Below, piece after piece: positions 23,610 through 30,379 of a DNA stretch of 36,587 nucleotides. How positions within the stretch are numbered: position 1 is the first letter of the stretch; the number at the start of each line of letters is the position of its first letter. This DNA is from Candidatus Rokubacteria bacterium GWA2_73_35. GTDB taxonomy: Bacteria; Methylomirabilota; Methylomirabilia; Rokubacteriales; CSP1-6. The notes below the pieces were generated by a model. That model was given only the letters and a program-made list of their open reading frames with translations. It did not search any database and was not told the origin of the DNA. The DNA lies in contig MGBU01000171.1 in the NCBI GenBank assembly GCA_001790205.1, positions 1 to 36,587 of the forward strand. The letters are read 5' to 3'. Made by a program: the position numbers and the translations under genes.

Positions 23610-24356
23610 GTGGAGCTCGGGGGGCGGGTGGCCATCGTCACCGGCGCCGCCCGCGGCATTGGCCGCGCCGTGGCGGCGGCGCTCGGGGCCGCGGGCGCGG
23701 GCGTGGGCCTGGTCGACATCGACGCCGCGGAGGCGGAGCGCGCGCGCGCCGCGCTCGCCGCCGCGGGGGTGGCGGCCCTCACCTGCCCGTGCGACGTCAG
23801 GCACACGGACCAGGTCGAGGGCGCCGTTGCCCGGACTCTCGAGCGCTTCGGCCGCGTCGATGTGCTCGTGAACAACGCCGGCATCATCCGGCGCGGCTCG
23901 ATCGAGACGGTCACCGAGCGGGACTGGACCGAGGTCTTCGACGTCAACGTGACGGGTGCCTTCCGCTTCTGCCTCGCCGTCGTGCCGGTCATGAAGCGCC
24001 AGGGCGGGGGCGCGATCGTGAACGTCTCGTCGATCGCCGGCAAGGTCGGCGACCTCACCTCGGCGCCCGGGTACGGCCCCTCGAAGGCCGCGCTCGACGC
24101 GCTGACCAAGACGCTCGCCAGCCAACTGGCGGGGGCCCGCATCCGGGTGAACGGCGTCGCCCCCCACGCCATCGAGACCGACATGAGCGCGCAGTGGTCG
24201 CCTGAACGCCGCCGCGAGATCCTCGCCGGCATCCCGCTCGGCCGTCTCGGCACCCCGGAGGACGTCGCGCACGCGGTCGTCTTCCTCGTCTCCGACCGAG
24301 CCGGCTTCATCACCGGGGAGATCGTCGATGTCAACGGCGGCGCGCTGATGGACTGA
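23610..24356 (+). CDS. Short-chain dehydrogenase/reductase (SDR, FabG-like)
   Basis: Classical SDR of 248 aa that uses NAD(P)H to interconvert an alcohol and a ketone. The cofactor motif TGAARGIGRAVA, the NNAG motif (VLVNNAGIIRR), the catalytic Ser in NVSSIAGK and the YxxxK pair in GYGPSKAALDAL are all intact; the C-terminal FITGEIVDVNGG loop is standard. The start is GTG 23610, 4 bp after the orphan DctM tail. Together with the divergent IclR regulator, it probably handles the acid imported by the TRAP system or its product. GC-rich codon use matches the host rather than the TRAP genes. A REP-like hairpin begins about 3 bp after the stop. Confidence 0.93.
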   Translation: MELGGRVAIVTGAARGIGRAVAAALGAAGAGVGLVDIDAAEAERARAALAAAGVAALTCPCDVRHTDQVEGAVARTLERFGRVDVLVNNAGIIRRGSIETVTERDWTEVFDVNVTGAFRFCLAVVPVMKRQGGGAIVNVSSIAGKVGDLTSAPGYGPSKAALDALTKTLASQLAGARIRVNGVAPHAIETDMSAQWSPERRREILAGIPLGRLGTPEDVAHAVVFLVSDRAGFITGEIVDVNGGALMD

Positions 24357-24358
24357 CC

Positions 24359-24389
24359 CATGGGGGGCTCCGGGCGCCCCCCAAACCCC
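24359..24389. repeat. REP-like GC hairpin, copy 2 (inverted relative to copy 1)
   Basis: Reverse complement of 13988-14018 with one mismatch. Stem TGGGGGGC (24361-24368) with GCCCCCCA (24376-24383) and loop TCCGGGC. It begins within 3 bp of the SDR stop, so a role in transcript end formation or mRNA protection is likely; there is no U-run. Confidence 0.6.
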
Positions 24390-24683
24390 ACGGCGCTCGC
24401 ACACGCCCCGGGGGACCCGGGGCGCGGCTCGATTGTGCGACTCGTTCACAGCCTCTGGGCCCGACCCCCGTGGGGACGCCCCGTGTCCCGTGCGGGGATG
24501 CGGGGATTCCCCGCAGCGTCCCGTCGCCGTTGTCACTCGAAGTCCCCGGAATCGCTCGCCTCGCCCTCGTCCCCCCGCGCGCTCCGGGGTGGCCCGCCCG
24601 TTGCTCTTCCCAGGGGCCGGGCGCGGGTCAGCAGGGGCTGACAGCCGACGCCCCGCGGACCAAACCGGGAAGGAGCGAGGGCC
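24390..24683 (+). other. Intergenic region before the OmpA-VWA-sortase locus
   Basis: With the hairpin, the gap between the SDR stop and the OmpA-like gene is 327 bp. I see no credible gene: short open frames here read through the hairpin and have no ribosome site. Small dyads occur: TGCGGGGATTCCCCGCA around 24503-24520 and GTCAGC-aggg-GCTGAC at 24627-24642, either of which could be a protein-binding site. A ribosome site (GGAAGGAG) precedes the ATG at 24684. No -10 was convincing. Confidence 0.4.
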
Positions 24684-25307
24684 ATGGCCGATACGGAGCG
24701 GGAGGCGCAGGGGAGCACGGGAACGAAGGAGGTGGCGATCGTCGTCGGGATCCTCCTGACGGTCGTCGCCGTGACGATGGTGACGTACTGGGTCCGCTCC
24801 CGGGGAGCGGAAGCGGGGACGGACACGGTCACGGCGCAGGCGACGGAGTCGCCGAGACCCCGGGTCACGGCGCCGGCGCCCGGGCCGGCGCCGAGCGAGG
24901 CCGTCCACGCCGACGTCTACTTCGACTTCAAGAGCGTCCGCCTCCGGGCCGACGCCGTCCGCGTGCTCCAGGAGAAGGCCGCGCTCATGGACCGGGCTCA
25001 CGGCTGGGCGGTGCTGGTCCAGGGCTACGCCGACCGCCAGGGGTCGGCCGAGTACAACCGCGTGCTCGCGCTGCGCCGCGCCGACACCGTCAAGCAGTTC
25101 CTGATCGAGCTCGGCGTGCCCGAGACGTCGGTCAGGGTGGTCACGCTCGGCTCGGAGGCCGCCCTCTGCGACGAGCCGACCCTCGAGTGCCAGCAGCTGA
25201 ACCGCCGGGTCCACGTCGAGATCAGAAAGCTGGGGCGCGCCGCGGCCAGGCCCGTGCGCGCGGTGATCGCCCGCGGCGACGTCCTCGACACGACGGCCGG
25301 CCGGTAG
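24684..25307 (+). CDS. OmpA-family protein with N-terminal membrane anchor
   Basis: A 207-aa protein with a short cytoplasmic start, one membrane helix (VAIVVGILLTVVAVTMVTYWV, about 17-37), a Pro/Ala linker and an OmpA_C peptidoglycan-binding domain about 75-185 (VYFDFKSVRLRADAVRVLQ, VLVQGYADRQGSAEYNRVLALRRA, LNRRVHVEIRK). The domain normally binds diaminopimelate of peptidoglycan, so this protein ties the inner membrane to the wall. Two cysteines (CDEPTLEC) may form a disulfide, as in Pal-like proteins. It is 6 bp upstream of the VIT/VWA gene and clearly co-transcribed with the sortase pair, suggesting a surface complex assembled with it. Confidence 0.88.
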   Translation: MADTEREAQGSTGTKEVAIVVGILLTVVAVTMVTYWVRSRGAEAGTDTVTAQATESPRPRVTAPAPGPAPSEAVHADVYFDFKSVRLRADAVRVLQEKAALMDRAHGWAVLVQGYADRQGSAEYNRVLALRRADTVKQFLIELGVPETSVRVVTLGSEAALCDEPTLECQQLNRRVHVEIRKLGRAAARPVRAVIARGDVLDTTAGR

Positions 25308-25313
25308 CCGCCC

Positions 25314-27356
25314 ATGCGCGCCACGCCCCGGCGGCTCGCGCTCGTGCTCTGCGTGCTCCTGCTCTTCGCGCTCCTCGCGCCGGGAGCCGAGGGTGCGCTC
25401 TTCTGGCGGACCGCGGGCCAGGAGGCGCTCGTCCCCGCGCCGGCGCTCCGGACCGACGTCGAGATCCGCGTGACCGGGATCGTCGCGCGGGCGCGGGTCC
25501 GCCAGGAGTTCACCAACCCGAGCGGCGAGTGGGCCGAGGGCGTCTACGTGTTCGCGCTCCCGGACGAGGCCGCGGTGGACCGCCTGCGGATGCGGGTCGG
25601 CGAGCGGCAGATCGAGGGCGTGATCCGCGAGCGCGCCGAGGCGAAGGCGACCTACGAGCAGGCCCGGCGCGAGGGCCGGCGCGCGAGTCTCGTCGAGCAG
25701 GAGCGCCCGAACGTCTTCACGACCTCGGTGGCCAACATCGCGCCGGGCGCCGTGATCACCGTCGAGATCGAGTACCAGCACGCCGTCCGCTACGACGCGG
25801 GCCGGTTCCGGCTGCGCTTCCCGATGGTCGTCGGGCCGCGCTACATCCCCGGCGCGCCCGCGGCCCGGCCCGCGACGGGGACCGGCTGGGCGCCCGACAC
25901 CGACGCGGTCCCCGACGCCTCGCGCCTCACGCCGCCCGTCGCGCACCCCGCGCGCGGGCCGAGGAACCCGCTCGCGCTCAGGGTCGAGCTCGATCCCGGC
26001 GTGCCGCTCGGCAGCCTCGGCGCGACGTACCACGCGATCCGGACGACGCCGCTCGCCGCCGGACGCGTCCGGATCGAGCTCGACGCCGGGAGCGTCCCCG
26101 CGGACCGGGACTTCGAGCTGGTGTGGGAGCCCGCGGCCGACCAGGCGCCGCTCGCGGCGCTCTTCGCGGAGCGGAAGGGCGACGAGGTCTTCGCCCTCCT
26201 GATGGTCGTGCCGCCGGCGCCCGACGGGCCCGCGGGGCCGGACGTCCCGCGCGAGGTGGTCTTCGTGATCGACGTCTCGGGCTCGATGCACGGGCAGTCG
26301 ATCGAGCAGGCCCGGGCGGCGCTCAGGCTCGCGCTCGGGCGCTTGAAGCCCGCGGACACCTTCAACGTGATCAGCTTCAACGACCGCACCGCGAGCCTGT
26401 TCGCCGGCGCCGCGCCCGCGACCCGGGACAACGCCCGGTACGCCGACCGCTGGGTGGCGGCGCTCAGAGCCCAGGGCGGGACCGAGATGCTGCCGGCGCT
26501 CCGCCTGGCCCTCGACGGGCAGGAGCGCGCCGGGCGTCTCCGGCAGGTGATCTTCCTGACGGACGGCGCCGTCGGCAACGAGGCCCAGCTCTTCGCGGCG
26601 ATCCGCGAGCGCCTGGGCGCGAGCCGCCTGTTCACCGTCGGCATCGGCTCGGCGCCCAACGCCCACTTCATGCGCGAGGCCGCGCGGCTCGGCCGCGGCA
26701 CCTTCACCTTCATCGGCAGCACGGCCGAGGTGCAGGAGCGGATGGGCGCGCTCTTCCGGAAGCTCGAGGCGCCCGCGCTGACCGACGTGACGCTCGAGCT
26801 GCCCGCGGAGGCCGGCGCCGAGGTCCTGCCCTCGCCCATTCCCGACCTCTACGCGGGCGAGCCCGTCCTGGTCGCGCTCAGGGCCCGGACGCTCCCGGGG
26901 CGCGCGGTGCTCCGCGGCCGCCTCGGCGCGCTCGAGTGGGAGCGCACGCTCGCGCTCGCGCCGGAGTCCGAGGGCGCCGGGCTCGCGGCCCACTGGGCGC
27001 GGGCGAAGATCGCGGCGCTGCTCGACGGGCGGCGCGCCGGCGTCGCGGAGGACGAGGTGCGGCGCGCCGTGGTCGAGGTCGCCCTCGCCCACGGCCTGGT
27101 GAGCCGCTACACGAGCCTCGTCGCCGTGGACGTGACGCCGGTCCGCCCCGACGACGCGCGGCTCTGGACGCACGCCCTCGAGACGAACCTGCCCGAGGGC
27201 TGGGACTACACCGCGGTCTTCGGCCTGGGCCAGGGCGCGACGCCCGCGCCGCTCCACCTGGCGCTCGGGCTCGGCGCGCTCCTGCTCGCGGCGGCGCTCC
27301 TCGCGTGGCGCGGGCGCGCCGTCGCGCTCGGCGCGCGGTGGCGGCGTGCGCCGTAG
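25314..27356 (+). CDS. VIT/VWA sortase-target protein (marine proteobacterial sortase target-like)
   Basis: Exported protein of 680 aa. Signal peptide about 1-27 (LVLCVLLLFALLAPGAEG); VIT domain about 30-165 (VRQEFTNPSGEWAEGVYVFA, VIRERAEAKATYEQAR); von Willebrand A domain about 313-480 with the MIDAS motif DVSGSM at about residue 320 and FLTDG; C-terminal hydrophobic helix (LHLALGLGALLLAAALLAW) followed by an Arg-rich tail. That tail has the order of a sorting signal, and a sortase gene follows directly, so this is most likely its dedicated substrate, as in TIGR03788-type proteins. A canonical LPxTG is absent; LPEGW lies about 20 residues before the helix and ATPAP directly before it, so the cleavage motif is unclear. 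The start is ATG 25314, 6 bp after the OmpA gene. Confidence 0.9.
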   Translation: MRATPRRLALVLCVLLLFALLAPGAEGALFWRTAGQEALVPAPALRTDVEIRVTGIVARARVRQEFTNPSGEWAEGVYVFALPDEAAVDRLRMRVGERQIEGVIRERAEAKATYEQARREGRRASLVEQERPNVFTTSVANIAPGAVITVEIEYQHAVRYDAGRFRLRFPMVVGPRYIPGAPAARPATGTGWAPDTDAVPDASRLTPPVAHPARGPRNPLALRVELDPGVPLGSLGATYHAIRTTPLAAGRVRIELDAGSVPADRDFELVWEPAADQAPLAALFAERKGDEVFALLMVVPPAPDGPAGPDVPREVVFVIDVSGSMHGQSIEQARAALRLALGRLKPADTFNVISFNDRTASLFAGAAPATRDNARYADRWVAALRAQGGTEMLPALRLALDGQERAGRLRQVIFLTDGAVGNEAQLFAAIRERLGASRLFTVGIGSAPNAHFMREAARLGRGTFTFIGSTAEVQERMGALFRKLEAPALTDVTLELPAEAGAEVLPSPIPDLYAGEPVLVALRARTLPGRAVLRGRLGALEWERTLALAPESEGAGLAAHWARAKIAALLDGRRAGVAEDEVRRAVVEVALAHGLVSRYTSLVAVDVTPVRPDDARLWTHALETNLPEGWDYTAVFGLGQGATPAPLHLALGLGALLLAAALLAWRGRAVALGARWRRAP

Positions 27357-27918
27357 CCGGGGTCTCGCCCTCGGCGCGGCGCTCCTCGCCGCCGTCGGCG
27401 CCTGGCAGGTCGGCGAGGGCGCGTGGATCCACGTGAAGGCGCGCCTGGCCCAGCGCCTGCTCGCGCGCGCGTGGGCGCGCACGCTCGCGGGCGAGCGCGC
27501 GGCGCGGCCCTGGCCCTGGGCCGACACGTGGCCGGTGGCGCGCCTGCGCGTGCCGGCCCACGGCGTCGACCTCGTCGTCCTCGCGGGTGTGAGCGGTCGC
27601 ACGCTCGCGTTCGGCCCGGGCCTGGCGCCCGGCCCGCCGCCGGGCGCGCCGGGCACCGCGATCCTGACGGGCCACCGGGACACGCACTTCCGGTTCCTCC
27701 GCCGGGTGCGGCCGGGCGACGAGATCGTCCTCGAGGTGCCGGGCGCGCCGCCCGCACGGTTCCGCGTGCGGGAGCTCCTCGTGGTGGACGCGCGCACCGC
27801 GGTCGTCGCGAGCGCGGCGGACGCGCCCGGCCTGGTGCTCCTGACCTGCTATCCCTTCGACGCCGTGGTCCCGGGCGGGCCGCTGCGCTGGGCCGTCGTC
27901 GCCGAGGTCGTTCCGTGA
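27346..27918 (+). CDS. Class GN sortase
   Basis: Gram-negative sortase transpeptidase, 190 aa. An N-terminal membrane anchor (LALGAALLAAVGAWQVGEG) precedes the sortase barrel. The catalytic residues are visible: His110 in AILTGHRDTHFRFL, Cys168 in LVLLTCYPFD, and Arg181 in GGPLRWAVVAE, in the normal order. The gene starts at GTG 27346 and overlaps the VIT/VWA gene by 11 bp, so the pair is translationally linked. Known pairs of this kind (TIGR03784 sortase with TIGR03788 target) occur in Gram-negative bacteria with a single target per sortase; what the target is attached to is not known from sequence. Confidence 0.92.
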   Translation: MRRSRGLALGAALLAAVGAWQVGEGAWIHVKARLAQRLLARAWARTLAGERAARPWPWADTWPVARLRVPAHGVDLVVLAGVSGRTLAFGPGLAPGPPPGAPGTAILTGHRDTHFRFLRRVRPGDEIVLEVPGAPPARFRVRELLVVDARTAVVASAADAPGLVLLTCYPFDAVVPGGPLRWAVVAEVVP

Positions 27919-27953
27919 GACCATCGCGCCACCCCGAACAAGGAGGGCGCGCG

Positions 27954-28361
27954 ATGGCCGAGAGCGAGAGCATGCGGAAGGGCCGCGAGCTGCGGCGGCA
28001 GCTCATGGGCGACGCCTACGTGGAGCGCATGAACCGGACCGTCTACGCGGACCCGATCATGACGAAGTTCGTGGACCTCGCCGCCGAGACGGTCTTCGGC
28101 GCGCTGTGGACCCGGCCGGGCCTCGACCTCAAGACGCGGACGCTGGTCTCCGTCGTCTCCGACGCCGCGACCGGCCGCGCGCCCGAGCTGGCCATCCACC
28201 TGCGCATGGCGCTCCGCCAGGGCTGGACCGAGGATGAGCTGGTCGAGGTGCTCCTGCACCTCTCCGGCTACGTCGGCGTGCCCCTGATCCGCGAGGCGCT
28301 GCTCACGGCGAAGGAGGTCTTCGCCGAGACGCGCGCGGAGCGCGGACGCGCTACGTCCTGA
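27954..28361 (+). CDS. Carboxymuconolactone decarboxylase (CMD) family protein
   Basis: A 135-aa helical protein of the AhpD/CMD fold. RKGRELRRQLMGDAYVERMN, VFGALWTRPGLDLKTRTLVS and LAIHLRMALRQGWTEDELVEVLLHLSGYVGVPL match the 4-carboxymuconolactone decarboxylase branch (PcaC-like). The CxxC of the peroxidase branch is absent, so redox activity is unlikely. No other protocatechuate-pathway gene is nearby, so PcaC function is unproven. ATG 27954 has AAGGAGG about 9 bp upstream and lies 35 bp after the sortase stop. The last 11 bp overlap the convergent thioredoxin-like gene. Confidence 0.88.
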   Translation: MAESESMRKGRELRRQLMGDAYVERMNRTVYADPIMTKFVDLAAETVFGALWTRPGLDLKTRTLVSVVSDAATGRAPELAIHLRMALRQGWTEDELVEVLLHLSGYVGVPLIREALLTAKEVFAETRAERGRATS

Positions 28362-28944
28362 TCCCGAGCCGCGTCTCGAGCAGCAGGCGCACCTCGGCGG
28401 CGGCCGCGCGCCAGAGCGGCGCGCCGGGGACGTCGTACTCGGCCTGGACGAGCTTCCGGTACTCGGCCATCGCCGCGTCCTGCTTGTCCTTGGGCGCGAC
28501 GTCGAGCGTCCGGGCGCGGATCCCGGCGACCTTGCCCGTCGCCGCGTGGGCGCGCTCGATCCAGCGGCCGAGCTCGTTCCAGTCCCGGTCGAAGAAGATC
28601 ACGACGGGGATGGACTGGTAGCCGTTGTTCAGGAACGTGTCGCGCAGGTCCGGGTTCTGGTCGCGGAGGAACACGCGCAGCTCCGCGCCCGGCATCGCCT
28701 CGCACACGCGGGCGATCAGCGGCGAGTTCCGGTGGACGTCGCCGCACCAGTTCTCGGCGAGCATCAGCACGTAGCGCACCTGCGTGATCCCGCCGAAGAA
28801 CTTCCGTTCGTCCTCGCTGAGCGCCGCCTTCGCGTAGTTGTCCTCGGTGCGGGCCCGCGTGTCGCCCATCTGGGCCACGTACTCCTTCCAGGTCAGGCCG
28901 GTGGCGAACCGGGAGGTGTCGAGAGGGATCCTGAGCTGAGCCAT
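28351..28944 (-). CDS. Thioredoxin-fold family protein (Thioredoxin_9-like), single active-site cysteine
   Basis: A 197-aa protein with a thioredoxin fold in its middle. The active-site position reads MLAENWCGDVHRNSPLIARV, that is WCGDV, with the second cysteine of CxxC replaced, so it is not a standard disulfide reductase; it may act as a monothiol protein or bind other proteins. IPVVIFFDRDWNELGRWIER supplies the cis-proline region and the following strand. No signal peptide, so probably cytoplasmic. ATG 28944 has GGAGGG about 9 bp upstream, and a good sigma70-type promoter lies further up (TTGCGT-16-TATAAC). Divergent from the MFS gene; its 3' end overlaps the CMD gene. Confidence 0.82.
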   Translation of the reverse strand: MAQLRIPLDTSRFATGLTWKEYVAQMGDTRARTEDNYAKAALSEDERKFFGGITQVRYVLMLAENWCGDVHRNSPLIARVCEAMPGAELRVFLRDQNPDLRDTFLNNGYQSIPVVIFFDRDWNELGRWIERAHAATGKVAGIRARTLDVAPKDKQDAAMAEYRKLVQAEYDVPGAPLWRAAAAEVRLLLETRLGIRT

Positions 28945-28981
28945 GGCGTCCTTGCCCTCCGTGAGTGTTCGGGTGCAGCCC

Positions 28982-29009
28982 GTTATACACCCAAACCGTC
29001 CACACGCAA
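28982..29009 (-). promoter_or_regulatory. Sigma70-type promoter for the thioredoxin-like gene
   Basis: On the minus strand TTGCGT (29009-29004), 16 bp, TATAAC (28987-28982). The -10 matches consensus at five of six positions. A transcript starting near 28975 would have a leader of about 30 nt that includes the ribosome site, consistent with the chosen start at 28944. This is the clearest two-box promoter in the window. Confidence 0.55.
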
Positions 29010-29047
29010 GCCGGCGGCCGCGCCGCCGGTGTGGTAGGAATCTCGGG

Positions 29048-30277
29048 ATGCGCCCCGCCGCCCGCCGCTGGCTGATCGTCGCCGCGCTGTTCGTCGTCAC
29101 CTACGGCACCGCGACCCCCCTCGCGGCGTACGGCGTGTTCCTGCCCGTGCTGGCCGACGCCTTCGGCTGGAGCCGCGGCGCGATCGCGAGCGCGCTCTCG
29201 CTCAACCTGCTGCTCGGCGGTGCGGCCGGCTTCGGCATCGGCGCGCTCGCCGACCGCCACGGCCCGCGCCTGCTGCTCGCCGCGACCGTCGGGCTGGCCG
29301 GGCTCGCCTTCGCGCTCGTGGGCGTCGTCGACTCGCTCTGGCAGCTCTACCTCTTCGTCGGCGTGCTGGGCGGGCTCGGGATGTCGGGCTTCTACCTGCT
29401 CGCCGCCGCCACGATCACGCGCTGGTTCGACAGGCACCGCGGCCTCGCCCTGGCGCTGGTCCTGGTCGGGTTCAACCTCGGCTACATGACGGCCGGGCCG
29501 CTCGCGGCCTGGCTCGTCACGGCGCTCGGCTGGCGCCGGGCCTACGGGCTTCTCGGCGCCGGCGCGGGCACGGTGTCGGCCCTCGCCGCGCTCAGCGTGC
29601 GCCTGCCGCGCCCCGGCGAGGCGCCGCCGCCGCGCGCGACGCCCGCGCGGGGCGGCGAGGCGGGCGCGCGCGGGGGCGACCCGACGCTCGCCCGCGCGCT
29701 CGCGGACCCGCGCCTCTGGTGCCTCTGCGCCTGCTGGCTGCTCCTCGGCGGGCTCGGGCTGATGGTCAGCGTGCACGTCGTGCCGCTCGCGCGCGACCGG
29801 GGGATCGACCTCGCGGGGGCGTCGCTCGCGCTCACCGCGTACGGCGTCGGCGCCGTGAGCGGCAGGCTCACCGCGGGCGCCGTCTCCGACCGCCTCGGCA
29901 CGCGCGCAACGGTCCGCGCGGCGTTCGTGCTCGAGGCGCTCGCGCTGCTCGTGCTCCTCTGGGTGCCGTCGCGCCCGGCGCTGCTCGCCTCGCTCGCGCT
30001 GTTCGGGATCGGCTTCGCGGCGTCGGACACGATGGTCGTGAAGGTGATCCCCGACGTCTTCGGGCTGCGCGCGCTCGGCGCGATCATGGGCGTGCTCACG
30101 CTCGGCTGGCGCGCGGGCGCGGCGCTCTTCCCGGCCGCCGCGGGCTTCCTCTACGACCTGACCGGCTCGTACGCGCTGCCGTTCGGCGCGGCGCCCCTCG
30201 CGGTCCTCGCGGGCTGGGGGCTCTACGCGCTCGGGACACGGCCCGCCCGCCGCGCCGTCGACGAGTGGCGACGTTGA
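29048..30277 (+). CDS. Major facilitator superfamily (MFS) transporter
   Basis: A 12-helix secondary transporter of 409 aa, typical length. The first half shows FGWSRGAIASALSLNLLLGG and the MFS loop-2/3 signature GALADRHGPRLLL; the second half repeats it as VSGRLTAGAVSDRLGTRATV, with a cytoplasmic loop rich in Pro/Arg/Gly between (about 190-215). The overall pattern resembles the oxalate/formate antiporter-like and monocarboxylate-type MFS groups, but the substrate is not predictable. ATG 29048 follows a 103-bp region shared with the divergent thioredoxin-like gene. A hairpin (30361-30379) separates its end from the convergent AOR gene. Confidence 0.92.
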   Translation: MRPAARRWLIVAALFVVTYGTATPLAAYGVFLPVLADAFGWSRGAIASALSLNLLLGGAAGFGIGALADRHGPRLLLAATVGLAGLAFALVGVVDSLWQLYLFVGVLGGLGMSGFYLLAAATITRWFDRHRGLALALVLVGFNLGYMTAGPLAAWLVTALGWRRAYGLLGAGAGTVSALAALSVRLPRPGEAPPPRATPARGGEAGARGGDPTLARALADPRLWCLCACWLLLGGLGLMVSVHVVPLARDRGIDLAGASLALTAYGVGAVSGRLTAGAVSDRLGTRATVRAAFVLEALALLVLLWVPSRPALLASLALFGIGFAASDTMVVKVIPDVFGLRALGAIMGVLTLGWRAGAALFPAAAGFLYDLTGSYALPFGAAPLAVLAGWGLYALGTRPARRAVDEWRR

Positions 30278-30360
30278 CGGTCCGCGACCCTACGGCGTAG
30301 GCTCGGCGGCACGGCGACCTCCCCGGTCCGCGCGCGCGTCCGGGTCGGCGACCTCCTGCC

Positions 30361-30379
30361 GTAGCGCCGGCGGCGCTAC
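30361..30379. terminator. Stem-loop between convergent MFS and AOR genes
   Basis: GTAGCGCC (30361-30368) pairs perfectly with GGCGCTAC (30372-30379) around the loop GGC. It overlaps the AOR stop codon and lies 83 bp after the MFS stop. A second small dyad (CCTACGGCGTAGG) lies at about 30289-30301. No U-tract, so it may be a two-way U-less terminator or a processing site. Confidence 0.4.

Noticed and set aside
24360-24641. Small gene of 93 codons downstream of the SDR
   Set aside because: Begins inside the REP-like hairpin, has no ribosome site and an Arg/Pro/Ser-rich sequence with no family resemblance; a similar false frame arises at the other hairpin copy.
23379-27797. Open frame of 1472 codons on the minus strand across SDR, OmpA and VWA genes
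   Set aside because: Crosses several real genes and intergenic DNA, Arg/Ala/Pro-rich with no recognisable domain.
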